From contig MU070138.1 in assembly GCA_002284615.2 (NCBI GenBank), forward strand, positions 96,401 to 141,606: a stretch of DNA of 45,206 nucleotides, written 5' to 3'. Both the position numbers and the translations under genes were made by a program. Origin of the DNA: Dunaliella salina (taxonomy: Eukaryota; Chlorophyta; Chlorophyceae; Chlamydomonadales; Dunaliellaceae). The notes beneath the pieces were generated by a model. It was not told the DNA's origin. It ran no database searches and saw only the letters and a list, made by a program, of their open reading frames with translations. This document shows, piece by piece, positions 20,892 to 31,151 of the stretch. How positions within the stretch are numbered: the first letter of the stretch is position 1; each line of letters opens with the position of its first letter.

Positions 20892-21671
20892 TCCCTCTAC
20901 AATTCCCTCACTCACTGCAACAGTTTTTTGCTCCACAAAGTTTTTTGCGCCGATATCTCCCTCAGCCATAGGAATCCCTCTTGCTGGACTTCCCATCTTC
21001 TTCTTGCAACCAATGGTTTACTGCATGCCCATGAATTCCAACACTGCATTCGGACAGCCAATCCTTTGGATTTAAGTAAGCTGGTTGTGGATCTCAGGAC
21101 CTGGCATCTGGCTTACTGGAGACTTTTTTCTTCTTATCACCCACGTGATATTAACAGCAGAAGAATGACGTATCACCGCTGGTCTGCTCTCCCTACCAGG
21201 AATGCACATGTTACATACTCTCCGTATGTCCTGCCTAAATACTTCTACCTTGACTTACCTAAGCACATTGTCCGCAGCGTTGCACGATTTCGGCTCCGTG
21301 TTCATACTTTAAATGTTGAGAGAGCTACATGGGATCATTCCATTCCTCCTTCCTGCAACCTTTGTGATGCTCAGGATGAAGTACAGGATGAACAGCATGC
21401 TATTTTTAAGTGCACGCACCCTGGCATTTGCAATCTTCGGTTGAAGTACGCTTCCTTACTTTCTGGACCTCTCCTTCCTCTTGCACATCCTACTTCCCGG
21501 ATGGCTCCGTACTTGCCTGCATCTCACCATGTACAGTGTTATGACATGTTTGGTTTCTTAAATCAGAACAACAACAGGCTATATCCTTTTCTTCATGAAC
21601 TTCTCAATTTTTTTGAACAGGCTAGCAGTCAGTCGTTTTGACTGGAGGCCGTTTTTTTTCCTTGTAATCTT
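20892..21671 (+). mobile_element. LINE copy g, 780-bp 5'-truncated insertion
   Basis: This is the LINE C-terminal ORF plus the 3' end with CAGTC-N9-GACTG (about 21627-21645) and a minimal tail CTTGTAATCTT. The 11-mer gtactgacagt flanks it at 20881-20891 and 21672-21682. It is orientated opposite to the preceding gene A. Confidence 0.9.
20895..21641 (+). CDS. LINE ORF2 C-terminal part (partial, about 248 codons)
   Basis: The open frame enters at YNSLTHCNSFLLHKVF, which aligns with the thumb-side part of the copy at 12638-14036 (FYNTLTHSNSALLHRVF). It continues without stops through WTSHLL, LPKYFYLDLPKHIVRSVARF and the zinc-knuckle-like CNLCDAQDE ... QHAIFKC, to QASSQSF. It differs from the other copies at many residues yet keeps the frame, so members of this family diverged while coding and not as dead copies. 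No start codon of its own is expected. Confidence 0.8.
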   Translation, partial: LYNSLTHCNSFLLHKVFCADISLSHRNPSCWTSHLLLATNGLLHAHEFQHCIRTANPLDLSKLVVDLRTWHLAYWRLFSSYHPRDINSRRMTYHRWSALPTRNAHVTYSPYVLPKYFYLDLPKHIVRSVARFRLRVHTLNVERATWDHSIPPSCNLCDAQDEVQDEQHAIFKCTHPGICNLRLKYASLLSGPLLPLAHPTSRMAPYLPASHHVQCYDMFGFLNQNNNRLYPFLHELLNFFEQASSQSF

Positions 21672-21994
21672 GTACTGACAGTGGATATGCAAGGTCAGTG
21701 CTTCCGAGGTCTAATTAGAGTCTAAAAAGGCTTATGCAATAAGTTGAAAAAGGATGCATTGAATAGAAAATATGTTGCTGGTCCTTTAAGGCCACATTTC
21801 CTACTACGAAACTGCTGGCTGAACACTGTTCATCATGTAAATCTGGCAGATTTACAGCTTTTTCATCTCCCTAACTTTCTAAAGTTTTGTAGTTGACAAA
21901 TCCGATAGTTGTGATGGAACTTTGGTAAGGCTGCATGCTCTCCAAAGCTAGATTTTGGGGGGATCCTTTGATCCTCCGTACAAGCCTACGTCGG

Positions 21995-22800
21995 AAAAGT
22001 TGTAACTGTTGATAACGGCTTGATTCAATCAGAATCAACCAGAAAAAAGCCGGTTGAAAAAGCCCGGGCCTAGCGTAGAAAATGGCTATTTCAACCGCGG
22101 TTGATTCCTCTTTGATTCAATGGGAAAAATGGTTGATTCAACCGCGGTTAATTATGTCTTGAAACAATCAGTGATCAACCGTGGTTGACAATGAGTGAAT
22201 CAACCACTAATCAATCAGGATGGTTGATTCAATTGCAGTTGAAAAAGCCCGGGCCTAGCGTAGAAAATGGCTATTTCAACCGTGGTNGATTTTCTGTTGA
22301 ATCAAGTGGCAATCAAGACTAGTTGTTTCCTGGTTGAAACACCTGCCTTTCAAGCTGATTGGTTGATCCAATCCCGTTGAAAAAGCCCGGGCCTAGCGTA
22401 GAAAATGGCTATTTCAACCGTGGTTGATTTCCTGTTGAATCAAGTGGNCTGGTTGAAACACCTGCCTTTCAAGCTGATTGGTTGATCCAATCCCGTTGAA
22501 AAAGCCCGGGCCTAGCGTAGAAAATGGCTATTTCAACCGTGGTTGATTCCCTGTTGAATCAAGTGGCAATCAAGAATAGTTGTTTCCTGGTTGAAACACC
22601 TGACTTTCAAGCTGATTGGTTGATCCAATNCCGTTGAAAAAGCCCGGGCCTAGTGTAGAAAATGGCTATTTCAACCGTGATTGATTTCCTGTTGAATCAA
22701 GTGGCAATCAAGACTAGTTGTTTCCTGGTCGATCCACCTGTTAAAGCCAAGGTGCCGGTGGTTGATTTCTTTTGGTTGATTTCCTGTTGAATTAGGTCGA
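21995..22800. repeat. Palindrome-rich repeat R2
   Basis: It begins at tacgtcggaaaagttgtaac and is dominated by GGTTGATTCAACC-like words. It contains the tandem block described at 22053-22750. The right end fades at about 22800 (gttgaattaggtcgag). No coding frame is seen. Confidence 0.75.
22053..22750. repeat. Tandem repeat, unit about 138 bp, five starts
   Basis: The word gttgaaaaagcccgggcct starts at 22053, 22238, 22376, 22495 and 22633, so the spacings are 185, 138, 119 and 138. The short unit has an N where about 19 bases are missing. Each unit contains the palindrome GCCCGGGC and paired TTGAAAC/GTTTC words. Confidence 0.85.
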
Positions 22801-23150
22801 GATCGTCAATTCTTCAGTAGAAACATGTGAGAATCAAGCAACATGAGCTAGCCAAGTAGGCATGTAGCAACAAGAGTCAAACAATTTCCATCCAGCAATG
22901 GAAGATGCACAGCAAGCACTACATGTTTTCAACATCTGTTAAATTGCATGGCAGACTTCATTTACATGACGACCATACATGCATGCAAAGGGGATCAAGT
23001 GTAAGGTACCCTGCTCTAGGTAAGCAATCATGGCATGTCCATGTCCACCATCTTAAATGCAAGATGGCATGTGATATACGGATGTTCAAAGTCATCGTCA
23101 CACCTCAATCATCAGTGCATTATCTGAAGCAAACTTGATGCTCACTGCAT
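22801..23150. other. No recognised gene
   Basis: Anonymous sequence between the R2 repeat and the paralogous exon at 23151. Nothing convincing was seen. Confidence 0.4.
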
Positions 23151-25812
23151 TTACAGCTGCATATCCAAGTATGGGATTTCTGCCGTGACATTCTTCCCTT
23201 CCACTCGCACGGATTTCACCCCCGAATGCAGCCATTTTAGCTTCCAGATGCTCCATCATTTCCTTCCATCAAGGCTCACGCCGTTGGCCTCTTTGCTGCT
23301 CCTGGAAGAGGTCGATCAAATGCATCTTGATCTGCATGCACAGTTGGTGAGTGAGAGCGAGCGAGCATAGGAGGGTTAATTATTTGCCTCCGTCCCCAGT
23401 GCACCTTGGAAATTAGTCCTCATTCTCAAGATGTTCCAATTTTACAGCCATGGAATCAAGCAAATGAAATCCTGAACCTGGAACAAGTGCGTGCTTTAGT
23501 GAATGCTAAGTCCGTGTCAAATGATGTTGGTGAGAGCATGTTTCTGCAAACAATGCCAGTGCATGCAGAGTAAATGAAAGCAGTGTCTCTGGAGCATCAG
23601 TGCAAGCAGTATCACTGTAATGTCAGTTAACTCACTCTGTTTCAATGCAAAATCAAAAGCAGTGCAAGCAGTGTTCAGGGAAAATAAAAAAACAGTGCAA
23701 TGTCTGTGCAAGCATATCCAACAAGCAAACTCAAAGCAAGCAGTGTCCAGGCAAAATAAAAAGCTGTAAAAGAAATTCCAGCGNCATGTCTAGGCGNTGT
23801 AAGCTTGCTGTTTGTGCCAGCAGTGCCTGTGCAGAAATTTTCTGTAAGAGCAATGCTAGAGCATGTCAGGGTAAACAAGTAATGCTAGCGCAAGCAGCGT
23901 TTGTGCAGGCACCTCCTGGGACAACAACTCCAGAGCGAGCATTGTCTGCAAAAATTGTCNAGTCCAATGTCAAAATGTCTGTGCTGAATTGCCAATGTCT
24001 GTGTCTAAAATCCTAGCGCATTTATTTCAAGGTCNTTACAGAGACAAGAAGTGAGAGCCAAAGCAACCCATTCACACACCCCAGTGCCACCTCAGCCGGC
24101 ACACCTACTTTGGGTTCAAGTCACAGCTCATCACTACAACCAATCCATGACCGCTACCCATTGCAGCATGCAGATGTTGTGTCCCTACTTTGAAGCCCTC
24201 TGCCCACCTTGGTGTCTGACNCATGATACTTTCCCGGACATAAATAATTAGCGCACTTAGCACCACTGGAACTCACCGCTAAGGCAGTGAAAGCCAGTGC
24301 CTTGAACGTCATGATTGGCATGTCAATGACCTGCATGGTCTGCAGGTTGACCATCCCGCCAAAGGTGTCTGCCAAACACAGCAAAAACGGTAGGTTGTCG
24401 AACGATTTGCTGACCCTGCCATTCGAGGTGCTCTTCCGGTCTGCTCCCAGAATCTGCATGCACCAGTTCTTCAGGGGTGCCATCTCGCGAGCCATCAGCT
24501 TCTGCTGTTTGTTCTTCCTGGGTGCAGGCAGCAGGTTGGTCTCCCACTGCGAGCAAGCAGGCAGGTTTGGAATTTAGGGTGAATGGGCAGTGTGAAACAA
24601 GTACCCGATGCTACAATGACTTGTCTAACTCATTGCGTCACTTAGCGACTCACTCATAACCCTCACAGGCAGTGGAAAGAAGTCAGTGGAAAAGAGTATT
24701 CAGGGCAGCATACAAGAGTTTAAGGTTTTAGCTGAAGAAAGCAATCAGGGCAGCATGAAAGAAGGCAGCATGGAGAGCATAAAGAGGGGCATCAAAGAAG
24801 GCAGCTCGGAGGGCAGCAGAAAAGAACATGGAAATCAAATTTGGAAAAGGGGCAGCCGAAAGAGCATTCGCGGTGAAACATGCATGCCCCAAGCTTATCT
24901 CAATGTTTTCATAAGAAGTAGCCTAAGTGTGCCGTATGTGAAATGAGGATTGAAGTAAATACTCAAAGTCAACAATACAGGCGTTCACTCCAGAACCATT
25001 ATGACTGCCCTAGCACCTAGTGCAAAACAAAAATAGGCAGAACATTTAAGTAAAACCATGGAAATACAGCTAGGCTTTTCACACAAACCTACCGCATGAG
25101 TGGATTTCTGTCCAAGTCGCTCCCCCATCCTTTGTGGACAACTGCCAACCACCCGAGGTTGGGGACGGCAAGCCCCACAATCTGCTGCAGGCAACAAGGA
25201 CAGAGGTATTTCTGCTTCAGCTTTGTCCTCAAAACCTTTGTGCATTCAGCAGCATGCACCCCTTTCATTCCTGAATGCTTTCCATGCCTACAATGAATAC
25301 AGTGCTTGAACTGAAATGCAATGCTGCTCCTGGAACTTTCAATTCCAATTGAGACCATTATTCGCCCCTCTGGAATGTGTCACAGACCAGTCAACACTGC
25401 TCTTGAGGCCTTTATTATTATGCCACACGCATATGCAACCCTTGAAGATACTTTTGACATAATAGCCTAGCACTTATGCCTAGCACACAAGAGTACAGGA
25501 AGGCTGCCTAGATCCTGGCAAACAAGCCAAACTATCATGCACCGCAAGGCACCCTAAACCTCAGATTTTGCCAAATTAGATACAGTTTCAGGACCTGCCC
25601 TTTGATTATAGTGTCCACCAACTTTCATAACAGGCAAAGATGGGCGGCCCATCATACATTCCCTTGCACTCTCTTTGCCGCACTTACCGCTGCACGNTTT
25701 CCATAAAGCACGAATACGTTCGTCCCAGAGGATTGTGCTGATGTCAGAGGTGGCACTGTCTGCCCAGTTGATGCCACCTCCCCACTGGACCTCCTGTGCA
25801 ATGGCACACAGC
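23151..25812 (-). pseudogene. Decayed paralogue of gene A (gene B)
   Basis: Exon 24277-24546 (acceptor ctcgcag, donor gtgagt) parallels gene A exon 7: NWCMQILGAD, NLPFLLCLADTFGG and MPIMTFKALAFTALA. Here the codon that is TAG in gene A lies in open sequence. Exon 23151-23331 parallels gene A exon 8 (KMHLIDLFQEQQRGQ), but has a TGA after REP and a frameshift before KSVRVEGKN. Two further splice-bounded exons, 25093-25184 (AVPNLGWLAVVHKGWG) and 25688-25812 (VQWGGGINWADSATSD), have no clear match in gene A. Low-complexity Pro- and Gln-rich frames at 26600-26790 may be remnants of the first exons. The product is unknown. Confidence 0.5.
23517..24020. repeat. Degenerate repeats around GCAAGCAGTGT-CAGG-AAAATAAA
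   Basis: Loose repeats of about 30-80 bases built from gcaagcagtg, tccaggcaaaataaaaa and gtctgtgc. No frame is conserved between them. They lie in the intron between the last two exons of gene B. Confidence 0.55.
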
Positions 25813-25934
25813 CTGCCGCAGAAGTGGGCTGGTCCTTGGTGTTGGTGTTGGTTGCATCGACTCTCTGGATGTGCGCATGCACAGACCAAAAATACAACAG
25901 CGTGTCTGATCCATGAAGCTTTGCTTCCAACACA

Positions 25935-26228
25935 ACAGGCAATGACTGCAAAGCAGACATGATGACGGCAAAGCAGGCAAACTGCAACAGCGAGTAACAC
26001 GATGGCAAGCTGCAACGCACGCAACAGCAGGCAAATTGCAAAGCAGGCATGATGATGGCAGTGACTGCAAAGCAGGCATGATGATGGCAGTGACTGCAAA
26101 GCAGGCACGATGATGTCAGTGACTGCAAAGCAGGCATGATGATCGCAATGACTGCAAAGCAGGCATGATGATGGCAATGACTGCAAAGCAGGCATGATGA
26201 TGGCAATGACTGCAAAGCAAGCATGATC
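25935..26228. repeat. 29-bp minisatellite (GACTGCAAAGCAGGCATGAT...)
   Basis: The word aagcagg recurs at 26041, 26070 and 26099 and onward with an exact 29-base period, seven to eight copies in all, with more degenerate units to the left. Long open frames on the minus strand (repeated HACFAV, LLCSHC) are products of this period, which is not a multiple of three. Confidence 0.9.
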
Positions 26229-26229
26229 A

Positions 26230-28440
26230 TTCACTCCCCATGGAGTTCNAATCATTGGGGAATTCAAATCATTAAACACCTGTTCTTTGCTGTCTTCAAA
26301 TCAAGTGCGCATGCACTCCCACCTGTGAGCCAGAAACCCCGTTCAACCGTGTTCTGTGCCTCCGGCGCCAAGTGCTCCTAGAGGACCTGACCGATAGCAC
26401 ATGCCGCGTTGCTCGTAGTCCTCATCTTCCAAGTCCGTCTCCATTGTCTTTCACGCTGTGCAGCGGATGGAGCAGGCACCTGGGAGCAACTCCTGCAACC
26501 ACCGCCTGCGCATATGCGATCAGACCTAACACAATACGCAAGGACATTCGAACAAGGGACAAGGCAGCTCTGAGGCTGTAAGTGATGCCACACAGCCCAT
26601 GCAGGGGCTGGTCAAACGCCTCACCACTGCACGTTCATTCCTTGCTCCCTGCTCTACAGCTGCTCCAGCTGCTCGAACGTAGAGGCATCTCCGCCAAGCA
26701 CCCTGTTTTGAGGAGGCGGGATGTCAGAGAGGGGCGCGGGGGCAGCTTTGCCCAATGGAACATGTCCACCTGCCTTTGAATGTTGCCGTTTGAAGATTGC
26801 CCTTTTATCTTTGCGATTTGATTGTGTGATCGGTTGCCATGTTGTTGGAAAACCTGCAACAGAAAGTTTCGGGACCTTATGTTCCACGGAGCTATTAAAA
26901 ACCGATAAATTTCTTTGAACTAGACGCATGAATTGGTCAGTACCTTATGTTTCACGGAGCTGCTTTATTATGCGTGGTTGGGCTTACATTGATTCGGCTC
27001 GCTCCTTGATAGAGTCCCGCTGATGACAATCGGTCTTTCCTTGCACGATATCATTGATACAGACAGAGACACAGGGATTAGGCAATAAACTGCTCTAGCA
27101 ATGCTCTAACACCCTGAAGTGCACTGCACGTGGCATCTATAGTACCAACATATAAATTTGACCTTGCAGTATGCATACATTCTTTCAGCAATTTGCTCTG
27201 TCTGTCTTATGTCTAGTAGTTGAATTGCTGCCTTGCGTTGGTTACATGTTTGAGACCAAAAAAAATCATGCTATGTGCTAAAAATGGGAAATCAAGAAGG
27301 ATATCCTTCTATCGTAATTAGGCACATCACAAATAATTCACAATTATACTTGTTCCTCTCTTTTCGTGCTTCCTCAACAGCGTGAGCTGTATGGTAAGTG
27401 CATATCGATAACTCACACATACAGGTCTGGCAAGGCATCAATTTTTTTGTGCCCACCTGCTCGTCTTGTGTCCTCATGGAGGGCCTCTCCCGTCACTAAG
27501 TAAAAAATAAATGAGCTTATTGTAGAAAAAGAAAAAAGTTTATGCTGGGCAGAGCCATCGTGCGCTCCAGATGCGTAGGCTGAAAAACTCCCTATATCAA
27601 TTAAGGAAAAGGAGACACATAGGCTCAAAAAAGAGCCTTGTGCCCCCTCCACCACAAGGTAAGAAGAAGAGAAAGCTAATGTGGATCTGGAGGGTTACTA
27701 GAAGCACCTGGCTCTAGAACCTGGCTGCGGGGATTTTTCTTGTTTTCAATAGCGGGGCGTGTGGTGATTAGTTTGTGGGTATTGAACAGAATGGGCATGA
27801 AGTTGTTGAGCAAGCTTTGTGCACGCTGGTGNTCCAGTCCAAGTCGTTTGAATTGCGTCAGTTAGGTAAATGCCCAACAGAATGAAGAGAAAGTCCGCGC
27901 TGGACTCATTTAGCATGCATGAAAAGAACGTCCAACTTGATTTAAACAATCTCTGATTGTTGGCAGCACTGAAGCTGACAGTGAGTTCCAACATTTCAGG
28001 CTACTAGCCTAGTAGAAGAAATTCAGCACAAGAGCCTACACCTAGAAGTTGGCCTCCACCTAGAACCTTCAGGAGACTCCTGGCCCTATCCATCAAACTC
28101 GAGACCCACCCCTTTGCAGCAAGGCAAGGTATCCAACTCCTCAGCATGAACCCTCCTCTTGCATAGGGGTGAGCCGTAGCCTAGAGGTGAGCACGCACTT
28201 ATGCATACTCAAGCTGAGATTCCCTCCACTTCTAAACACGGTCTGCAATGCGCCACCTTGCGGGTTTTCCAGCTTTCTCTTGGCGCCTCCACATGCCCTG
28301 CATATCAAAGTGCAAGATGGCAAGGCTGCCCACATTTTCACCCAGATTTTCAAAATTGAGGCTCATATGCATCAGGCAGGGACAAGGGTTGGTTGCATGA
28401 GGCAAGGGAAGGCATCCAGGAGGTCTGTGTATATTGAAAG
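26230..28440. other. No recognised gene
   Basis: Short open frames only. Two near-identical words (accttatgttccacggagct and accttatgtttcacggagct, at about 26874 and 26942) form a local duplication of about 68 bases. A weak Pro-rich frame on the minus strand at 26600-26790 may belong to gene B. Confidence 0.4.
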
Positions 28441-28960
28441 AACTTCTAACTAACTCTGCGAGGGGTTTGGGTGCGTGAGGCGGGCATTAGGTGCGTGAGA
28501 CAAGGTGCATGAGGCAGGATGGGGTGAGGTGCGCGAGGCAGGGGAAGGCATCCAGGTGGCCTGCGTACACAGAAATAAAGGGGGTCAAGTTGGGGTTAGG
28601 TGCATGGGCAGGGGTCAGGTGCATGTGGCCGGAGTCAGGTGCATGAGGCATCCAGGTGGCCTGCGTACACAGAAAGAAAGGGGGTCAGGGTGGGGTCAAG
28701 TGCGTGAAGCAGGGGTCAGTTGCATGATGCAGGGTACAAGAACATGATGCAGGGGAAGGGGTTTGGTGCATGAGGCAGGGGAAGGCATCCAGGTGGCTCA
28801 ATTCTGAAGTTCAGAAAGAAAGGGGGTCAGGTGCGTGAGGCAAGAAAGGAATGAGGTGCGTGAGGCAAGAAAGGAATGAGGTGCATGAGGCAGCATGTGA
28901 AAGCATCCACAATGTCTGTGTTTAGGAAGAAAGGGCGTCAGGTTGGGGTCAGGTGCCTAA
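28440..28960. repeat. Tandem repeats of GGTGC(A/G)TGAGGCAGG and GCATCCAGGTGGCC
   Basis: Repeated words ggtgcatgaggcagg, aaggcatccaggtgg, cctgcgtacacagaaa and gaaagggggtcagg recur in variable order, with units of about 60-120 bases. No frame persists. Confidence 0.8.
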
Positions 28961-29194
28961 TCTGTTCAAATCCATTGATCGATTCAAAGAGGCATCATAT
29001 TGGACGGACGCCTTTTGTGGAATGACAGCAGCATGCGCAGGCTTGGACTCCCTTCATATTTGCACTACCCTGGCCATCCGATTGACAAGGAACCCTAGGT
29101 TGCACTAGATAAATTTTCAAGAAAACATTTCAATCTGGATTCTTTTTAACCAATACTTACAGAGGCTGCATTCACTTGAGGGTTAAGGAAGAAG

Positions 29195-29344
29195 TCATGG
29201 ATCAGCGAGTGTGCGGGTGTGCGGTTGGTGGCCGTTCCATTTCAAGACACTCACGTGGAAGGTATTTGGTCCCTCAGCTGTGATGGGCACTGAAGAATCA
29301 GGAACAATATATTCACGCCTCATTATGCCCTCCATAATAATCAC
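29195..29344 (-). pseudogene. Extra copy of the transposase terminal exon
   Basis: A 150-base exon (acceptor ttgag, stop TGA) has exactly the length of the transposase last exon at 31152-31301 and aligns with it along its whole length: REYIV, FHVSVLKWNG against [10 protein letters not shown], and the last residues ADP against VDP. No other transposase exons are seen next to it, so it is a remnant of a second copy or an exon duplication. Confidence 0.65.
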
Positions 29345-29934
29345 CTCAAATATAAAACATATAGTAGATGAAATAAGGAAACTTGAACTTCTTTACAGTA
29401 ATGATTGTGTACGGAAACACGTTGGGTCCGAGGAGGCATGAGTCCCCAATCGCAAAGCTGAAATGAAACCCAAGCCAGCTACCAAAAAAATGGCAACCAG
29501 GAAGGACGTGTCACCTAGCCAATTTCAGAAGAAGAAAAAAACATGTATTCATGTTGAGTATCAAATCACCAGATGATAGGTTTTTACATTGGGTAGGCAG
29601 CAATAGCACTAATAGGCAAAACAATTGGAGGTCCCAAGGGAAGTNAAAAATGGCACCTCTCAAAGGCTACTAGAGCTCATACTCAGNCTTCTACTAATTA
29701 GAAGTCNATGCAAGCACATTCCTCCTCTTGCAGGANCCAGGTCAATAGTTGTCTGTCCTGCCTGCAGTCACGGTCACACCATGGCACGGCATGCAAGCTC
29801 CAAATCAACAGTACACCACCAGCTTTAGTGCCGCATCAACAACGTGCGCAAGACACATATGGGCCCCCTAGATTTTGGTGGCAAGCCATAAGAATAGAGA
29901 AGATCAGCTTCCTAGGGGCTTAAGAGCCAAAATC
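29345..29934. other. No recognised gene
   Basis: Anonymous DNA with several Ns. No supported frame. Confidence 0.4.
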
Positions 29935-30108
29935 AGCAATCCTGGTTGAAACATTCATTGATTCATTGGGGAATCAACCGGCCTCTTGATTCAACCATTT
30001 CCTGGTTGATGCTGGTTGATTCAACCAGAATGGCTGATTCAAGCAGGAATCAACCAGGCCCCATTGATTCAATCCGGTTGAATCAACAGCTACAACTTTT
30101 CCGACGTA
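29935..30108 (-). repeat. Palindrome-rich repeat R3
   Basis: A short member of the R1/R2 family in inverse orientation. The end cttttccgacgta at about 30096-30108 is the complement of the tacgtcggaaaag that opens R2. The body is nearly all GGTTGATTCAACC-like words. Confidence 0.75.
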
Positions 30109-31151
30109 CTGCGTAGCCAGTGAGTTTGTGCTCGCTTTCACGTGCCTGGTCATGCAGAGTGACCATGTGTGTGTGTGCATCTTTTGGCAGTCTCAATTAT
30201 GAACTCATAGAGCGACTTCCTTTCTGCATTTCGAGCCCTGCTTCCATTTTTGCTTATGCTTTCTGCTCAATTGCCCTTCAAGGACAGGACAGCTGGAAGC
30301 ACAGGACCAGGACACAGAGACACAGCAAGACACTAGGCTACACTGTGATGGACCACAGGTCCATCACAAGTCTGCAAGAGGGGAAGAACAAAGCATCCTT
30401 AACAAGCTTGAGCCACAAAGCAGCAGAACTGGAATCCTTCTGAGTCGCTCCCAAGGAGCCTGCACAAGACTGGACAAAGCGTCATTTTACGTGAAGAGAC
30501 CCTCCCAAAGGGCACTAGGGCTACTGTTGCTCACTGAGGAGCACACACACACACACGACACGAGGTGTGAGCCTCCAAAGCTAGCCAAAGCAGAACACTA
30601 CAAAAATACTAAGCCACGCCTGGAAGCGTGCTGCAAGAACGCTATTGAGAGAAGGCCTTGAGGATCTGGGACTGAGCCTACGCGCAGCGGCTTCCCTAAT
30701 GATACACTAATGTTCCAGAGTGCAGCTCCACGGCTGGCGCATGACGCAGAATGCATGCGCACGCCCACGCGCATGACGAGTCTATGCTGGGCAGTAGCCT
30801 GCGTGCATTAAGGAAAGACCCAACAGTCCAGTCAGTGACCAACAGTGAGCCCCACCAATCCATTATGCAAACCAGATTTTGTTTGCATTACCTTGAAATG
30901 TTGCAGGTCCCAACTTGAGGCCCTCTGAAATGGTCAAACACGTCTTAGCATGACATTATCACATGGCTTACACGAGAAGACGGTGAAATCTTGCACATCC
31001 CTCACCCACGCTATAGCAGCTCAGGAGCAAGCGCTTGCAGCTGAGAAACAAGGCCCCCCAAACTCAAAAATGGACACAATATTGAGCGCGTCACACTAAC
31101 AGCAAATACCACACATCCCCACCACTCAGAGTCACAAGCTCACCATGGATG
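30109..31151. other. No recognised gene; 3' flank of the transposase gene
   Basis: No domain or repeat was recognised. It may include the 3' UTR of the minus-strand transposase gene, whose stop is at 31152-31154. Confidence 0.4.

Noticed and set aside
25935..26228. Possible CRISPR-like array
   Set aside because: The repeats are directly contiguous with no unique spacers, and the genome is eukaryotic.
25554..26279. 241-aa and 192-aa minus-strand frames with HACFAV repeats
   Set aside because: They are produced by the 29-bp minisatellite, whose period shifts frame. Only the splice-bounded piece 25688-25812 looks like an exon.
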